NCBI GenBank assembly: GCA_964424335.1
Contig: CAYRIY010000045.1
Coordinates: 1-26,814 of the forward strand
From: CAYRIY01 sp964424335
GTDB lineage: Bacteria; Bacillota; Limnochordia; DTU080; RSA5
DNA: 26,814 nucleotides
Reading direction: 5' to 3'
Positions 1 through 6,755 of this stretch are shown here, piece by piece. The position numbers and the translations under genes were made by a program. Numbering within the stretch: position 1 is the stretch's first letter; the number at the start of each line of letters is the position of its first letter. The notes beneath the pieces were generated by a model that ran no database searches, was not told where the DNA came from, and saw nothing but the letters and a program-made list of their open reading frames with translations.

Positions 1-143
1 ACTTCATCGAAAAGGGCGACTCGGGCAGGCATCGGTCCCGCGACTACTTCGTCAATCGGCCCATGGGCTTGGCCGAGCGGCGATAATAAGGCGGTCGCGG
101 CCACCGAAATCCCGATCACAAGGACAAAGAATCGCAGGATCAC
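1..143 (-). CDS. N-terminus of a secreted protein, cut by the window edge
   Basis: An open frame on the minus strand runs off the left edge; 47 codons are visible. I chose the GTG start at 143 because AAAGGATGA lies 7-8 nt upstream; an in-frame ATG at 176 has no such site. The product begins with a typical signal peptide: a short basic start (VILRF), a hydrophobic core (about residues 5-21) and a likely cleavage site after GQA, followed by HGPIDEV. It is therefore probably exported. The mature domain lies outside the window, so no function can be given. It is divergent from the FUN14 gene, with about 190 nt between them. Confidence 0.6.
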   Translation of the reverse strand, partial: MILRFFVLVIGISVAATALLSPLGQAHGPIDEVVAGPMPARVALFDE

Positions 144-334
144 TTGAGGTTCATCCTTTCCAAGCGCGTGCGTCATGCTCGTACCATATTAGGGAGAACG
201 TATCACGAAGGCCTATTTGGGATTTACGCCTGTGCCGCGTCACGCTTGCTCCAAAGCCGCTAAACATGCTGTCGTCAAAGATAACCCCACCCAGGAACTC
301 GCTCGACTCGCGTCAAAAGGACCAAGGTGCTTTG

Positions 335-703
335 ATGCAACTCCGTGGTGGGGCAGAAGGGAGGCCGCGACGGTTGAACTCTGGACCGATCGATTGGCCG
401 TTATTTGGTAAGCAGGTCGGACTTGGATTTCTGCTTGGCTTTGCGGTCGGATACGTAGCCAAAAAAGCGCTCAAGATCGCGTTTATTGCCGTAGGGATCC
501 TCGTCTTGGTCTTGGTTGCTCTGCAAAATTACGGATTCGTCTCCATCCACTGGCAAGAGATCGAATCCGTCTACAACCAGTCCATCAATCCGCCCGGAGG
601 GCTCGACGCTGCGGTACGCGGCTGGGTCGACTCGCTCGCCGCCGTCCTTCCCGGCGCAGGTGGGTTTACGATTGGCTTCTTCCTTGGACTAAAGAAAGGC
701 TGA
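335..703 (+). CDS. FUN14-family small membrane protein
   Basis: A 122-aa protein with a hydrophobic core (about residues 25-68) and a glycine-rich first helix whose pattern GFLLGFAVGYVAKKALK is the hallmark of the FUN14 family. A second helix (IAFIAVGILVLVLVAL) follows, and a C-terminal glycine-rich segment (GGFTIGFFLGLKKG) looks like a third. FUN14 is best known from mitochondrial mitophagy receptors; the role of the bacterial and archaeal members is not established. I chose the ATG at 335 because AAGGTG sits 5 nt upstream; an ATG at 266 would add 23 poorly conserved polar residues. The SASP-like gene follows 74 nt downstream on the same strand and may share the transcript. Confidence 0.75.
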   Translation: MQLRGGAEGRPRRLNSGPIDWPLFGKQVGLGFLLGFAVGYVAKKALKIAFIAVGILVLVLVALQNYGFVSIHWQEIESVYNQSINPPGGLDAAVRGWVDSLAAVLPGAGGFTIGFFLGLKKG

Positions 704-777
704 CCTGACATAATTTGGCCCGTTTCACCCTCTCAACTGGTGAAAGACTATGGTTCGAAACGAGAGGAGGGAACATT

Positions 778-1125
778 GTGGCTAGAGGTCAGCGAACGAA
801 CGAGCCGTTGATTCGTCAGGCGGGACAGGCGCTCGACCGGTTCCGTGACGAGGTCGCGCAGGAGGTCGCTCAGACGTCCGGCGATCCCCAGGCTCAGCTG
901 CTTCAGCAGTACCTGAGCGGTCAAACCGGCGGGTACGGCGGCGACATCCCGTCTCGTCTATGGGGCGCCGTTGGTGGTCACATGGTTCGCCGCATGATTG
1001 CGGCAGCCGAGCAGAGCCTGATCGGTCAGGTGCAGAGCAACGTTCAGCAAGGCTTCCAACAGGGTCTGGGGAACGTCACCAGCCCGGTTCAGTCCCGCTT
1101 TGGAGCTTCGCAGCAGGACGTGTAA
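778..1125 (+). CDS. alpha/beta-type small acid-soluble spore protein (SASP)-like
   Basis: A 115-aa protein. The N-terminal part (PLIRQAGQALDRFRDEVAQE, residues about 10-29) and the C-terminal part (GAVGGHMVRRMIAAAEQSL) correspond in order and spacing to the two conserved halves of alpha/beta-type SASPs, the proteins that coat and protect DNA in dormant spores. DEVAQE lies where the germination protease GPR cuts SASPs. Between the halves is a longer linker rich in Gln and Gly (DPQAQLLQQYLSGQTGGYGG), and there is a Gln-rich tail, making it longer than the usual 60-75 aa. I chose GTG 778 because GAGGAGGG lies 6 nt before it; a TTG at 715 in the same frame lacks this. CATAATT at 709-715 vaguely resembles a SigG -10 element, but I see no good -35. 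A hairpin terminator follows. Confidence 0.7.
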   Translation: MARGQRTNEPLIRQAGQALDRFRDEVAQEVAQTSGDPQAQLLQQYLSGQTGGYGGDIPSRLWGAVGGHMVRRMIAAAEQSLIGQVQSNVQQGFQQGLGNVTSPVQSRFGASQQDV

Positions 1126-1155
1126 CATAGCGAACTCAAAAAGCGCGCAAGTCAA

Positions 1156-1187
1156 AGAGGGGCGCAAAAGCGCGCCCCTCTACTTTT
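1156..1187 (+). terminator. Rho-independent terminator after the SASP-like gene
   Basis: A perfect 10-bp GC-rich stem (AGAGGGGCGC at 1156-1165 with GCGCCCCTCT at 1172-1181) encloses a 6-nt loop and is followed by ACTTTTC. It lies 30 nt after the SASP-like stop codon and between two convergent genes, so it may also slow transcription from the aminotransferase side, although the minus strand has no good U-run. Confidence 0.8.
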
Positions 1188-1229
1188 CACCCATTTGCAC
1201 GCCCTTAACGAAGCGTGGCGAAGGTCGAC

Positions 1230-2378
1230 CTACCGGACGGCAGCGAGCGCTGCGCGCAAGCCCTCAAGGAGCAGCGTCACGTTGTTGTGCGTGCACGAAG
1301 AGCCCATGAGTCCGACTCGCCACACCTTGCCCTTGAGATCGCCAAGCCCTCCGCCGATCTCGATGTTATTTCGATCGAGCAGGTACTTTCGCACTTTGGC
1401 CTCATCGACGCCATCGGGCACCTTCACCGTCACGAGCATCGGGGCGCGATACTCCTCGGGCACGAGCGGCTCGAGTCCAATCTCAGCAAGGCCCTCGACA
1501 AAGGCATTGGAAACTTCCCGGTGGCGCGCCTCGCGGGCGTCCATGCCCTCTTCGAGCACGACGTTGAGCGCCTCGCCCAGCGCGTACATCATGCTGATCG
1601 GCGCGGTGTGGTGATAGACTCGCTCCTCACCCCAGTACTGCGAGATCATCGTGAGGTCCAAGTACCAGCTCAGCACTTTGGACTTGCGGCTTTGGAGCTT
1701 GTCGAGCGCCCTCGGGCCAAAGGTGACGGGGCTCAGTCCCGGCGGGGCGCTAAGGCACTTCTGCGTACCGCTGTAGCACGCGTCGACCAGGTTGCGATCG
1801 ATGCCGACCCGCACGCCGGCGAGCGACGTGACCGCGTCGACGACGAAGAGAGCGCCGTGTTCCCTTACGATCTTGCCGATCTCCTCAAGTGGCTGGAGCA
1901 CCCCTGTGGACGTCTCGGCATGAACGATCGCGACGACGTCAAACTGCTTTTCAGCCAAATGCTTTTTGATCTCCTCCGGATCAAAAGCTTGGCCCCACGG
2001 CGCCTCGATGCGCGTCACTTCGGCGCCGATCCGCTCGGCGATGTCGGCCATGCGCAGGCCGAAGACTCCGTTGATGCAAATCGCGGCCCGGTCGCCCGGC
2101 TCGAGGAGGTTGACAAGGCAGGTCTCCATCCCTGCGCTCCCGGTGCCTGACATCGGCAACGTGAGGCGATTCTCCGTCTCAAACACGCTGCGCAGGCCTG
2201 CCATGATTTCGTTCATCAACCGGAGAAACTCAGGATCTAGGTGTCCGACCAGCGGCGCCGACATGGCCCGTAGCACGCGCGGGTCCGCAATGCTGGGGCC
2301 TGGGCCCAGCAACACCCTTTGAGGCAACCTCAAGTCGATTCCGCCCGAGGCCGTAACACGCTCTTGTAACACTGCCAT
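1230..2378 (-). CDS. class V aminotransferase (alanine-glyoxylate / serine-pyruvate type)
   Basis: A full-length 382-aa fold-type I, class V PLP enzyme. Motifs seen: SGTGSAGMET (78-86), which holds the PLP phosphate; VVDAVTSLAG with Asp181 for the pyridine nitrogen; and YSGTQK with Lys207, the expected Schiff-base lysine, followed by the family motif APPGLSP. The C-terminal domain ends with GGGLGDLKGKVWRVGLMG, whose Arg should bind the substrate carboxylate. Relatives transfer amino groups between alanine or serine and glyoxylate or pyruvate; in bacteria they also work in serine and purine-ureide metabolism. No serA or purine genes are nearby, so the exact substrate is open. GGAAGGCGAG precedes the ATG. 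It is divergent from the oxidoreductase gene. Confidence 0.88.
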   Translation of the reverse strand: MAVLQERVTASGGIDLRLPQRVLLGPGPSIADPRVLRAMSAPLVGHLDPEFLRLMNEIMAGLRSVFETENRLTLPMSGTGSAGMETCLVNLLEPGDRAAICINGVFGLRMADIAERIGAEVTRIEAPWGQAFDPEEIKKHLAEKQFDVVAIVHAETSTGVLQPLEEIGKIVREHGALFVVDAVTSLAGVRVGIDRNLVDACYSGTQKCLSAPPGLSPVTFGPRALDKLQSRKSKVLSWYLDLTMISQYWGEERVYHHTAPISMMYALGEALNVVLEEGMDAREARHREVSNAFVEGLAEIGLEPLVPEEYRAPMLVTVKVPDGVDEAKVRKYLLDRNNIEIGGGLGDLKGKVWRVGLMGSSCTHNNVTLLLEGLRAALAAVR

Positions 2379-2580
2379 CTCTCGCCTTCCACGATATCAT
2401 TCGCCTACTGCTCTTCCACCGCAGACTTGCTGGTTCCTCCGTACCGGGCCCGCAATTCTCAGGGGGCGACCTCACGCTCCGGGCGATGATTGCCCTAGCC
2501 CGTGCAGGAGCTTTTCGAGGCGAGAATGAATGTCGAAGCAAACGAGAATGTGCTCGAAGAGAAAGGAAATGTCTCTAGAA

Positions 2581-3579
2581 ATGGCTGAGCGACAAGTTCG
2601 TTGGGGCGTACTCGGATCCGCGAACATCGCGGCGAGCGCGTTTGTGCCTGCCGTCAAGGAGAGCGGAGGCGGCCGGTTGGTCGCCGTGGGAAGCCGCGAT
2701 GAGGAGCGCGCCCGAGGATTCGCCGAGACCCACGGGTTTGCGAAGGCGTACGGAAGTTACGAACAGGTCCTCGACGATCCGGAGGTCGAGGCCGTTTACA
2801 TCCCTTTGCCCAACACCTACCACCTCGAGTGGATCGTTCGGGCAGCCGAAGCGGGCAAGCACGTGTTTTGCGAAAAGCCGCTCACGATGACCGCCGACGA
2901 GGCAAGGCAAGCCGTGGCCGCCTGCGAAAAGCATGGTGTGCTCCTCGCCGAGGCATTTGTGTGGCGCTACCACAGACAGACGAAGACGATCGAGGAAATC
3001 CTCGACCGAGGCGACATCGGGAACGTCCGTCATACCGAGGCGATCTTTCAGTTCAAGTTTAGCGGGCCAAAGTCCAACATCCGCCTGCGCCCCGAAGTCG
3101 GCGGCGGAGCGCTGATGGACGTCGGTTGCTACGTGCTCAGTTGGGCGCTGTTTGCCATGGGCGAGGCGCCGACCGAGATCGCCGCCACGTCCGTCATGTA
3201 CGAGTCCGAAGGCGTGGACAAAACGACGGTCGCCACATTGCGCTTCCCCAAGGACCGCACGGCCAACGTCTCGAGCAGTTTCGGCATGCTTGGCGGCCAG
3301 CGGGCGACGGTCTACGGAGACCTCGGCATTCTCGAGGTGACGCAGCCTTTCCACCCGCGGCAGGGCGCCGCCAAGCTTTTCCTCACGCGCAAAAACAAGC
3401 GCGAAGAAGTTCCCGTCGACGCCAGCGTGCACCCCTTCACGGACGCAGTCACGACGTTTCAAGAGTGCGTCGTCCAGGGTACGCCCTTGCCGATCCCGGC
3501 TTCAGATCTCATCGATCAGGCCCGGACCGTCGAAGCGTGCCGCAAGGCCGGCCTTTCAAACACATGGGTGACCGTGTGA
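2581..3579 (+). CDS. Gfo/Idh/MocA-family NAD(P)-dependent oxidoreductase
   Basis: A 332-aa soluble enzyme with an N-terminal Rossmann fold starting RWGVLGSANIA (residues 7-17), the family's EKP motif (residues 98-100, in HVFCEKPLT) and the C-terminal GGGALMDVGCY (174-184), whose Asp/Tyr stand where the family has its active-site D-x-x-x-H/Y. Such enzymes oxidise or reduce sugars, sugar acids, inositols or diols; this version (Tyr instead of His, GSANIA instead of GxGxxG) is nearest to the sugar dehydrogenase / dihydrodiol dehydrogenase branch, but the substrate cannot be told. The start is uncertain: 2581 gives the usual family N-terminus, with AAAGGAA 12 nt upstream. In-frame ATGs at 2569 and 2530 would add 4 or 17 residues. 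Confidence 0.85.
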   Translation: MAERQVRWGVLGSANIAASAFVPAVKESGGGRLVAVGSRDEERARGFAETHGFAKAYGSYEQVLDDPEVEAVYIPLPNTYHLEWIVRAAEAGKHVFCEKPLTMTADEARQAVAACEKHGVLLAEAFVWRYHRQTKTIEEILDRGDIGNVRHTEAIFQFKFSGPKSNIRLRPEVGGGALMDVGCYVLSWALFAMGEAPTEIAATSVMYESEGVDKTTVATLRFPKDRTANVSSSFGMLGGQRATVYGDLGILEVTQPFHPRQGAAKLFLTRKNKREEVPVDASVHPFTDAVTTFQECVVQGTPLPIPASDLIDQARTVEACRKAGLSNTWVTV

Positions 3580-3597
3580 CGGGCCCCGCTCGCAAAA

Positions 3598-3644
3598 AAT
3601 CGATGTACAGGGGCCACCCTCCCTTTCGCCCCTGTACATCGATT
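3598..3644 (-). terminator. 17-bp perfect hairpin, terminator for minus-strand transcription
   Basis: Positions 3598-3614 and 3628-3644 are perfect inverted copies (arms AATCGATGTACAGGGGC) around a 13-nt loop. Read on the minus strand the stem is followed directly by a run of T (A run at 3594-3599 on plus), as in an intrinsic terminator. Read on the plus strand there is no T-run. It is thus best placed to stop transcripts coming leftward from the ABC operon after they have passed tRNA-Ser. Its right arm overlaps the first 2 nt of the tRNA promoter -35 box. Confidence 0.7.
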
Positions 3645-3672
3645 GACTAAAAAACGTTCGCCGTGATAGTAT
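3643..3672 (+). promoter_or_regulatory. housekeeping-type promoter of tRNA-Ser
   Basis: TTGACT (3643-3648) and TAGTAT (3667-3672) are separated by 18 nt, close to the sigma-A consensus, and end 11 nt before the mature tRNA 5' end at 3684. Transcription would start almost at the tRNA itself. Confidence 0.6.
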
Positions 3673-3683
3673 GCAGTTGTTGC

Positions 3684-3773
3684 GGAAGGGTGGCCGAGCG
3701 GTTGAAGGCAGCGGTCTTGAAAACCGCCGACGGTTCACGCCGTCCGTGGGTTCGAATCCCACCCCTTCCGCCA
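3684..3773 (+). tRNA. tRNA-Ser (anticodon UGA)
   Basis: A 90-nt class II tRNA. The acceptor stem is GGAAGGG / CCCTTCC, the discriminator is G (serine identity) and CCA is encoded (3771-3773). The D-arm is at 3693-3709. The anticodon stem GCGGT/ACCGC encloses loop CTTGAAA, with anticodon TGA at 3718-3720. A long variable arm (ACGG...CCGT) and the T-arm with GTTCGAATC complete it. It reads UCA and related UCN serine codons. It ends 1 nt before the stop codon of the convergent solute-binding protein gene. Confidence 0.97.
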
Positions 3774-3774
3774 C

Positions 3775-5478
3775 CTAATTCTCCGCTTTCCAAAGCTCCT
3801 CTACGTTGTGCAGCATCCCGCCGTACGCCGTGAACGCCACATTTTGTACCGTTATTCGCACCGCTGCAGCCATATTGGGAACCACCGTGTATACAAAGGG
3901 CAACTCTTCGGCAGCAATCGCCTGCCACTCGTCGTAGAGCCGGCGCCGCTCATCGTGGTCCAAGGCCGACGCGCCCGCCTCAAAGATCTCGTCGATGCGC
4001 GCTTCCCACTCCGCTATCGGTTGTTCGTCGTTCGGGCGCCATATATGGAGCTCGCCCGATGAGCGCCAGACGCGGCGCGCCTCGTGAGGATCGAGCACGC
4101 CCGCGAGCCCGATGGCGACGACATCCCACCCATCGCCCGAGAGCAGTCGCTTTACCACGCGTTCAAACTCGAGCGTTTCGATCGTCGCCTCGATGCCGAG
4201 CCGTCCGAGGCTCGCCGCGATCAGGCTTGCCGCCGCGACCCGCTCGGCGTTGTCAACGTTTGTGGTCAGCGTAAACCGGACGATGTTGCCTTTCCCGTCC
4301 CTCAAGCGCCCATCCGCCCCTTGGAAAAAGCCTGCCTCGCCCAGGAGTTCCTCAGCGCGTGTGAGGTCAAAGGGGTATTGCCGGACATGCGGATTGTAGA
4401 AAGCCTTATTTTCTGAACTTACCGGGCTCCACTGCGCGCTTGCTCGGCCGTCGTAAATCTGATCGATCATCGCTCGTTTGTCCAGCGCGTGGGCCACCGC
4501 CTGGCGAAACGCCTTAATCGAAAACCAATCATGCACCGGACGCGATGCGACGTTTTGGTTGAAGACGATGAACTCCGAGCTAAACTTTGGGCCGCCTTCG
4601 TACAAGACGTAGTCGCCTTGGATCGCCATATTCAAAGCCGCCGCGTGCTCCGACGGCTCGATGAGCATGAAGTCCGTCTCGCCGCGCTCAAACTGCGAGC
4701 GCTGTTCGGAGCGGTCAGACACGACGATGAGCTCGACGCGATCGAGGTAAGGAAGTCGCTGGTCGGCGGCGTCAAACTTCCAGTAGTGGTGATTTCGCTC
4801 GAGCACGATCCGGTCTTGCGGCTCGTATGCCGCCATTCGAAAGGCGCCCGTGCCAACGATCCCCTGCAACGGCGCGCCGCTGCCCCACGCTTCGTTGATC
4901 GCTCCGGCCGCCCAAGCCTCCTCGAGCAGGTGTCTTGGGAGGACTGGAATGCTGAGCGCCCGAACGAGCGGCGCGAAGGGCGTTGCGAGATTGAGTTCCA
5001 CCGTGTGCGCGTCAATTTGGCGGACTTCGAAAGGTCTCGCATCGAGAATCAAGAGATCGCTTTTTAGAACCGAATCGTCAAGGATGAGATCGAAGGTGAA
5101 GAGGACATCGTCGGCGGTAAAGGGCTCTCCGTCGTGCCAATAGACGCCTCGGCGCAGGTGAAGCGTCCACGTCAAGCCATCTTCGCTCGCTTCCCAGCGC
5201 TCGACGAGCGCCGGCGCAACCTCTTGGGAGACCCCGTCGATCTTCGTCAATGAATCGAAGAGGATCCTCGAGACGGCAACGGATGTCGGGTCGACAGCCG
5301 CCAAGGGGTTGAACGTGCCCGGATCGCCCAAGACCGCGACTTTGAACGTTCCCCCATACGACCCGATCGTATGGCCCTCGCCCGCGCTTTGATCCATGCC
5401 CGCCGCTGCCGCCAAACCGGCGCATGCGAGCGTCCAACCGAGCGTTAGCGAAACGAATAGTGCCAGCCACTTGGCCAT
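3775..5478 (-). CDS. extracellular solute-binding protein, family 5 (ordinary architecture)
   Basis: A 567-aa binding protein for a peptide/oligosaccharide-type ABC importer, the last gene of the operon. The start at 5478 follows GGGGAG with 8 nt spacing and gives a clear signal peptide (MAKWLALFVSLTLGW...AAAAG); there is no convincing lipobox. The order of landmarks is the normal one for the family: YGGTFKVAVLGDPGTFNPL at about 41-59, VYWHDGEPFTADDV at 112-125, GTGAFRM at 209-215, ERGETDF at 264-270, and FRQAVAHALDKRAMI at 324-338. It therefore serves as an internal contrast to the permuted protein that opens the operon. The ligand is unknown. The stop codon lies 1 nt from tRNA-Ser. Confidence 0.9.
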   Translation of the reverse strand: MAKWLALFVSLTLGWTLACAGLAAAAGMDQSAGEGHTIGSYGGTFKVAVLGDPGTFNPLAAVDPTSVAVSRILFDSLTKIDGVSQEVAPALVERWEASEDGLTWTLHLRRGVYWHDGEPFTADDVLFTFDLILDDSVLKSDLLILDARPFEVRQIDAHTVELNLATPFAPLVRALSIPVLPRHLLEEAWAAGAINEAWGSGAPLQGIVGTGAFRMAAYEPQDRIVLERNHHYWKFDAADQRLPYLDRVELIVVSDRSEQRSQFERGETDFMLIEPSEHAAALNMAIQGDYVLYEGGPKFSSEFIVFNQNVASRPVHDWFSIKAFRQAVAHALDKRAMIDQIYDGRASAQWSPVSSENKAFYNPHVRQYPFDLTRAEELLGEAGFFQGADGRLRDGKGNIVRFTLTTNVDNAERVAAASLIAASLGRLGIEATIETLEFERVVKRLLSGDGWDVVAIGLAGVLDPHEARRVWRSSGELHIWRPNDEQPIAEWEARIDEIFEAGASALDHDERRRLYDEWQAIAAEELPFVYTVVPNMAAAVRITVQNVAFTAYGGMLHNVEELWKAEN

Positions 5479-5562
5479 CTTAGATTCTCCCCGGGGACGG
5501 ATGCCGCGCAAGGCGCCGCAGCGTTATGGTGCGTGCGCGCCGCCACGTGGGAATCGGCGCGC

Positions 5563-5748
5563 TTATCGGTACTTGCGGTGTTCAAAGAGCCCGACGAAGC
5601 CAATGAGCATGCCGGCGAACGAGAGCGCGTAGGCGCCCATGGATAGAACAAAACTCGGCGCCAAGATCTTGATCACGGTCAAAAAGAGGATCGCCCATCC
5701 CACAAGCAGCAGTACGAAACCGATCGAGATGAGCGCGGCCGGGCTCAT
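5563..5748 (-). CDS. small two-helix membrane protein in the ABC operon
   Basis: A 61-aa protein made almost entirely of two hydrophobic helices (about residues 4-28, ISIGFVLLLVGWAILFLTV, and 32-55, LSMGAYALSFAGMLIGFVG) with a basic tail HRKYR. Its ATG overlaps the stop of the upstream ATPase gene as ATGA, which indicates translational coupling and argues that it is a real gene. The next solute-binding protein starts 84 nt further on. I do not recognise a family. By position it may be a small accessory or stabilising subunit of the transporter, but this is inference. Confidence 0.7.
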   Translation of the reverse strand: MSPAALISIGFVLLLVGWAILFLTVIKILAPSFVLSMGAYALSFAGMLIGFVGLFEHRKYR

Positions 5749-6755
5749 ACGGCTTCCGCCTCCGCCTGGCCGTCTTTGTCATAGAGCCAGCACGCAGTCT
5801 GGTGTCCCTCGTCGACCACGACTTGCGGCGGCTCCTGCACGTTGCAAACGCCTGCGATCGCCTCCGGACAACGAGGGTGGAAGCGACACCCCGGAGGCGG
5901 CTTGAGCAAACTGGGAGGCTCGCCGGGAGGCACCTCTTTGAAGGTATGGGCATTGGCCGCGTCCGGATCTGAGATTGCCGCAAGGAGGGCGCGCGTGTAC
6001 GGATGTCTCGGGTTTTTCACCAAATCTTTGGTGACTGCCTGCTCGACGATCTTCGCTCCGTACATGACGAAGATCCGCTGCGAGAAGTAGCTCACGGTCG
6101 CCAGGTCGTGCGTGATGTAAATGATCCCGAGATTGTATTCACGCTGAATACGGCCAAGGAGCTGGAGGATCTCCACGCGCACGGAGGCGTCGAGCATCGA
6201 GACCGGCTCATCGGCCACGATCAACTGGGGCTCGAGGATGATCGCCCTCGCGATCACCAAACGCTGCTGCTGACCGCCGCTCAATTGGTGCGGAAACTTG
6301 GGCAGGTAATCTTCGACGGGCGCGAGCTTCACGTCTTCGAGCGCCCGACGAATCCTCTGCTCCCGCTCCTTTGGATCTTTGACTCCATTGATGATCAGGG
6401 GTTCTTCGAGGATCCGATACACGTTCATAAAGGGCGGCACGGCGCCATACGGATCCTGCTGCACATACCCAACCTGCGAGCGATACCACTTCATCCCTGC
6501 CGTATCCAGCTTGTGGAGGGGTTTGCCGTCAAAATATATTTCGCCTCGGGTCGGCTTGTGGAGGCCCAATATGGTCTTGGCCAAAGTGCTCTTGCCACAG
6601 CCGCTCTCACCGACGACCGCCACGGTCTCGCCTCGATCGAGGTTGAACGTGACGCCGTCCACGGCCCGCACATATCCGACGCGGGCAAATCCCCACTTGC
6701 GGAGCTCAAACCATGTGTGCAGATCTCGAACTTGCAAGAGCGTCTCTTCAGCCAT
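5745..6755 (-). CDS. oligopeptide-type ABC transporter ATPase (DppF/OppF-like)
   Basis: 336 aa. Walker A GESGCGKST (49-57), Q-loop at VQQDP (98-102), signature LSGGQQQR (158-165), Walker B LIVADEP (178-184) and switch His in YITHDLA (213-219). The C-terminal extension GCRFHPRCP...C...C carries the cysteine cluster of the oligo/dipeptide ATPase family. It would drive transport together with the partner ATPase encoded just upstream. I chose ATG 6755 because GAGGAGGGAGAAG stands directly before it, inside the last codons of the upstream gene (8-nt overlap); the longer open frame to 6863 only overlaps that gene further. The long insertion RKWGFARVGYVRAVDG near the N-terminus is normal for DppF-type proteins. 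Confidence 0.95.
   Translation of the reverse strand: MAEETLLQVRDLHTWFELRKWGFARVGYVRAVDGVTFNLDRGETVAVVGESGCGKSTLAKTILGLHKPTRGEIYFDGKPLHKLDTAGMKWYRSQVGYVQQDPYGAVPPFMNVYRILEEPLIINGVKDPKEREQRIRRALEDVKLAPVEDYLPKFPHQLSGGQQQRLVIARAIILEPQLIVADEPVSMLDASVRVEILQLLGRIQREYNLGIIYITHDLATVSYFSQRIFVMYGAKIVEQAVTKDLVKNPRHPYTRALLAAISDPDAANAHTFKEVPPGEPPSLLKPPPGCRFHPRCPEAIAGVCNVQEPPQVVVDEGHQTACWLYDKDGQAEAEAV

Noticed and set aside
144..334. Divergent promoters between the partial secreted-protein gene and FUN14
   Set aside because: A TAATAT / CATATTA element near 185-191 is -10-like on both strands, but no acceptable -35 lies at the right distance on either.
715..777. TTG at 715 as start of the SASP-like gene
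   Set aside because: No ribosome site in front of it, while GTG 778 has GAGGAGGG at ideal spacing and begins just before the conserved part.
2379..2580. T-box or riboswitch leader between the aminotransferase and oxidoreductase genes
   Set aside because: No T-box core (GGTGGTACCGCG-like) or other leader pattern was found; the stretch looks like a plain divergent intergenic region.
3556..3774. Minus-strand ORF reading GVGFEPTDG across tRNA-Ser
   Set aside because: This is the well-known false protein obtained by translating the antisense of a serine tRNA; the tRNA is complete and intact.
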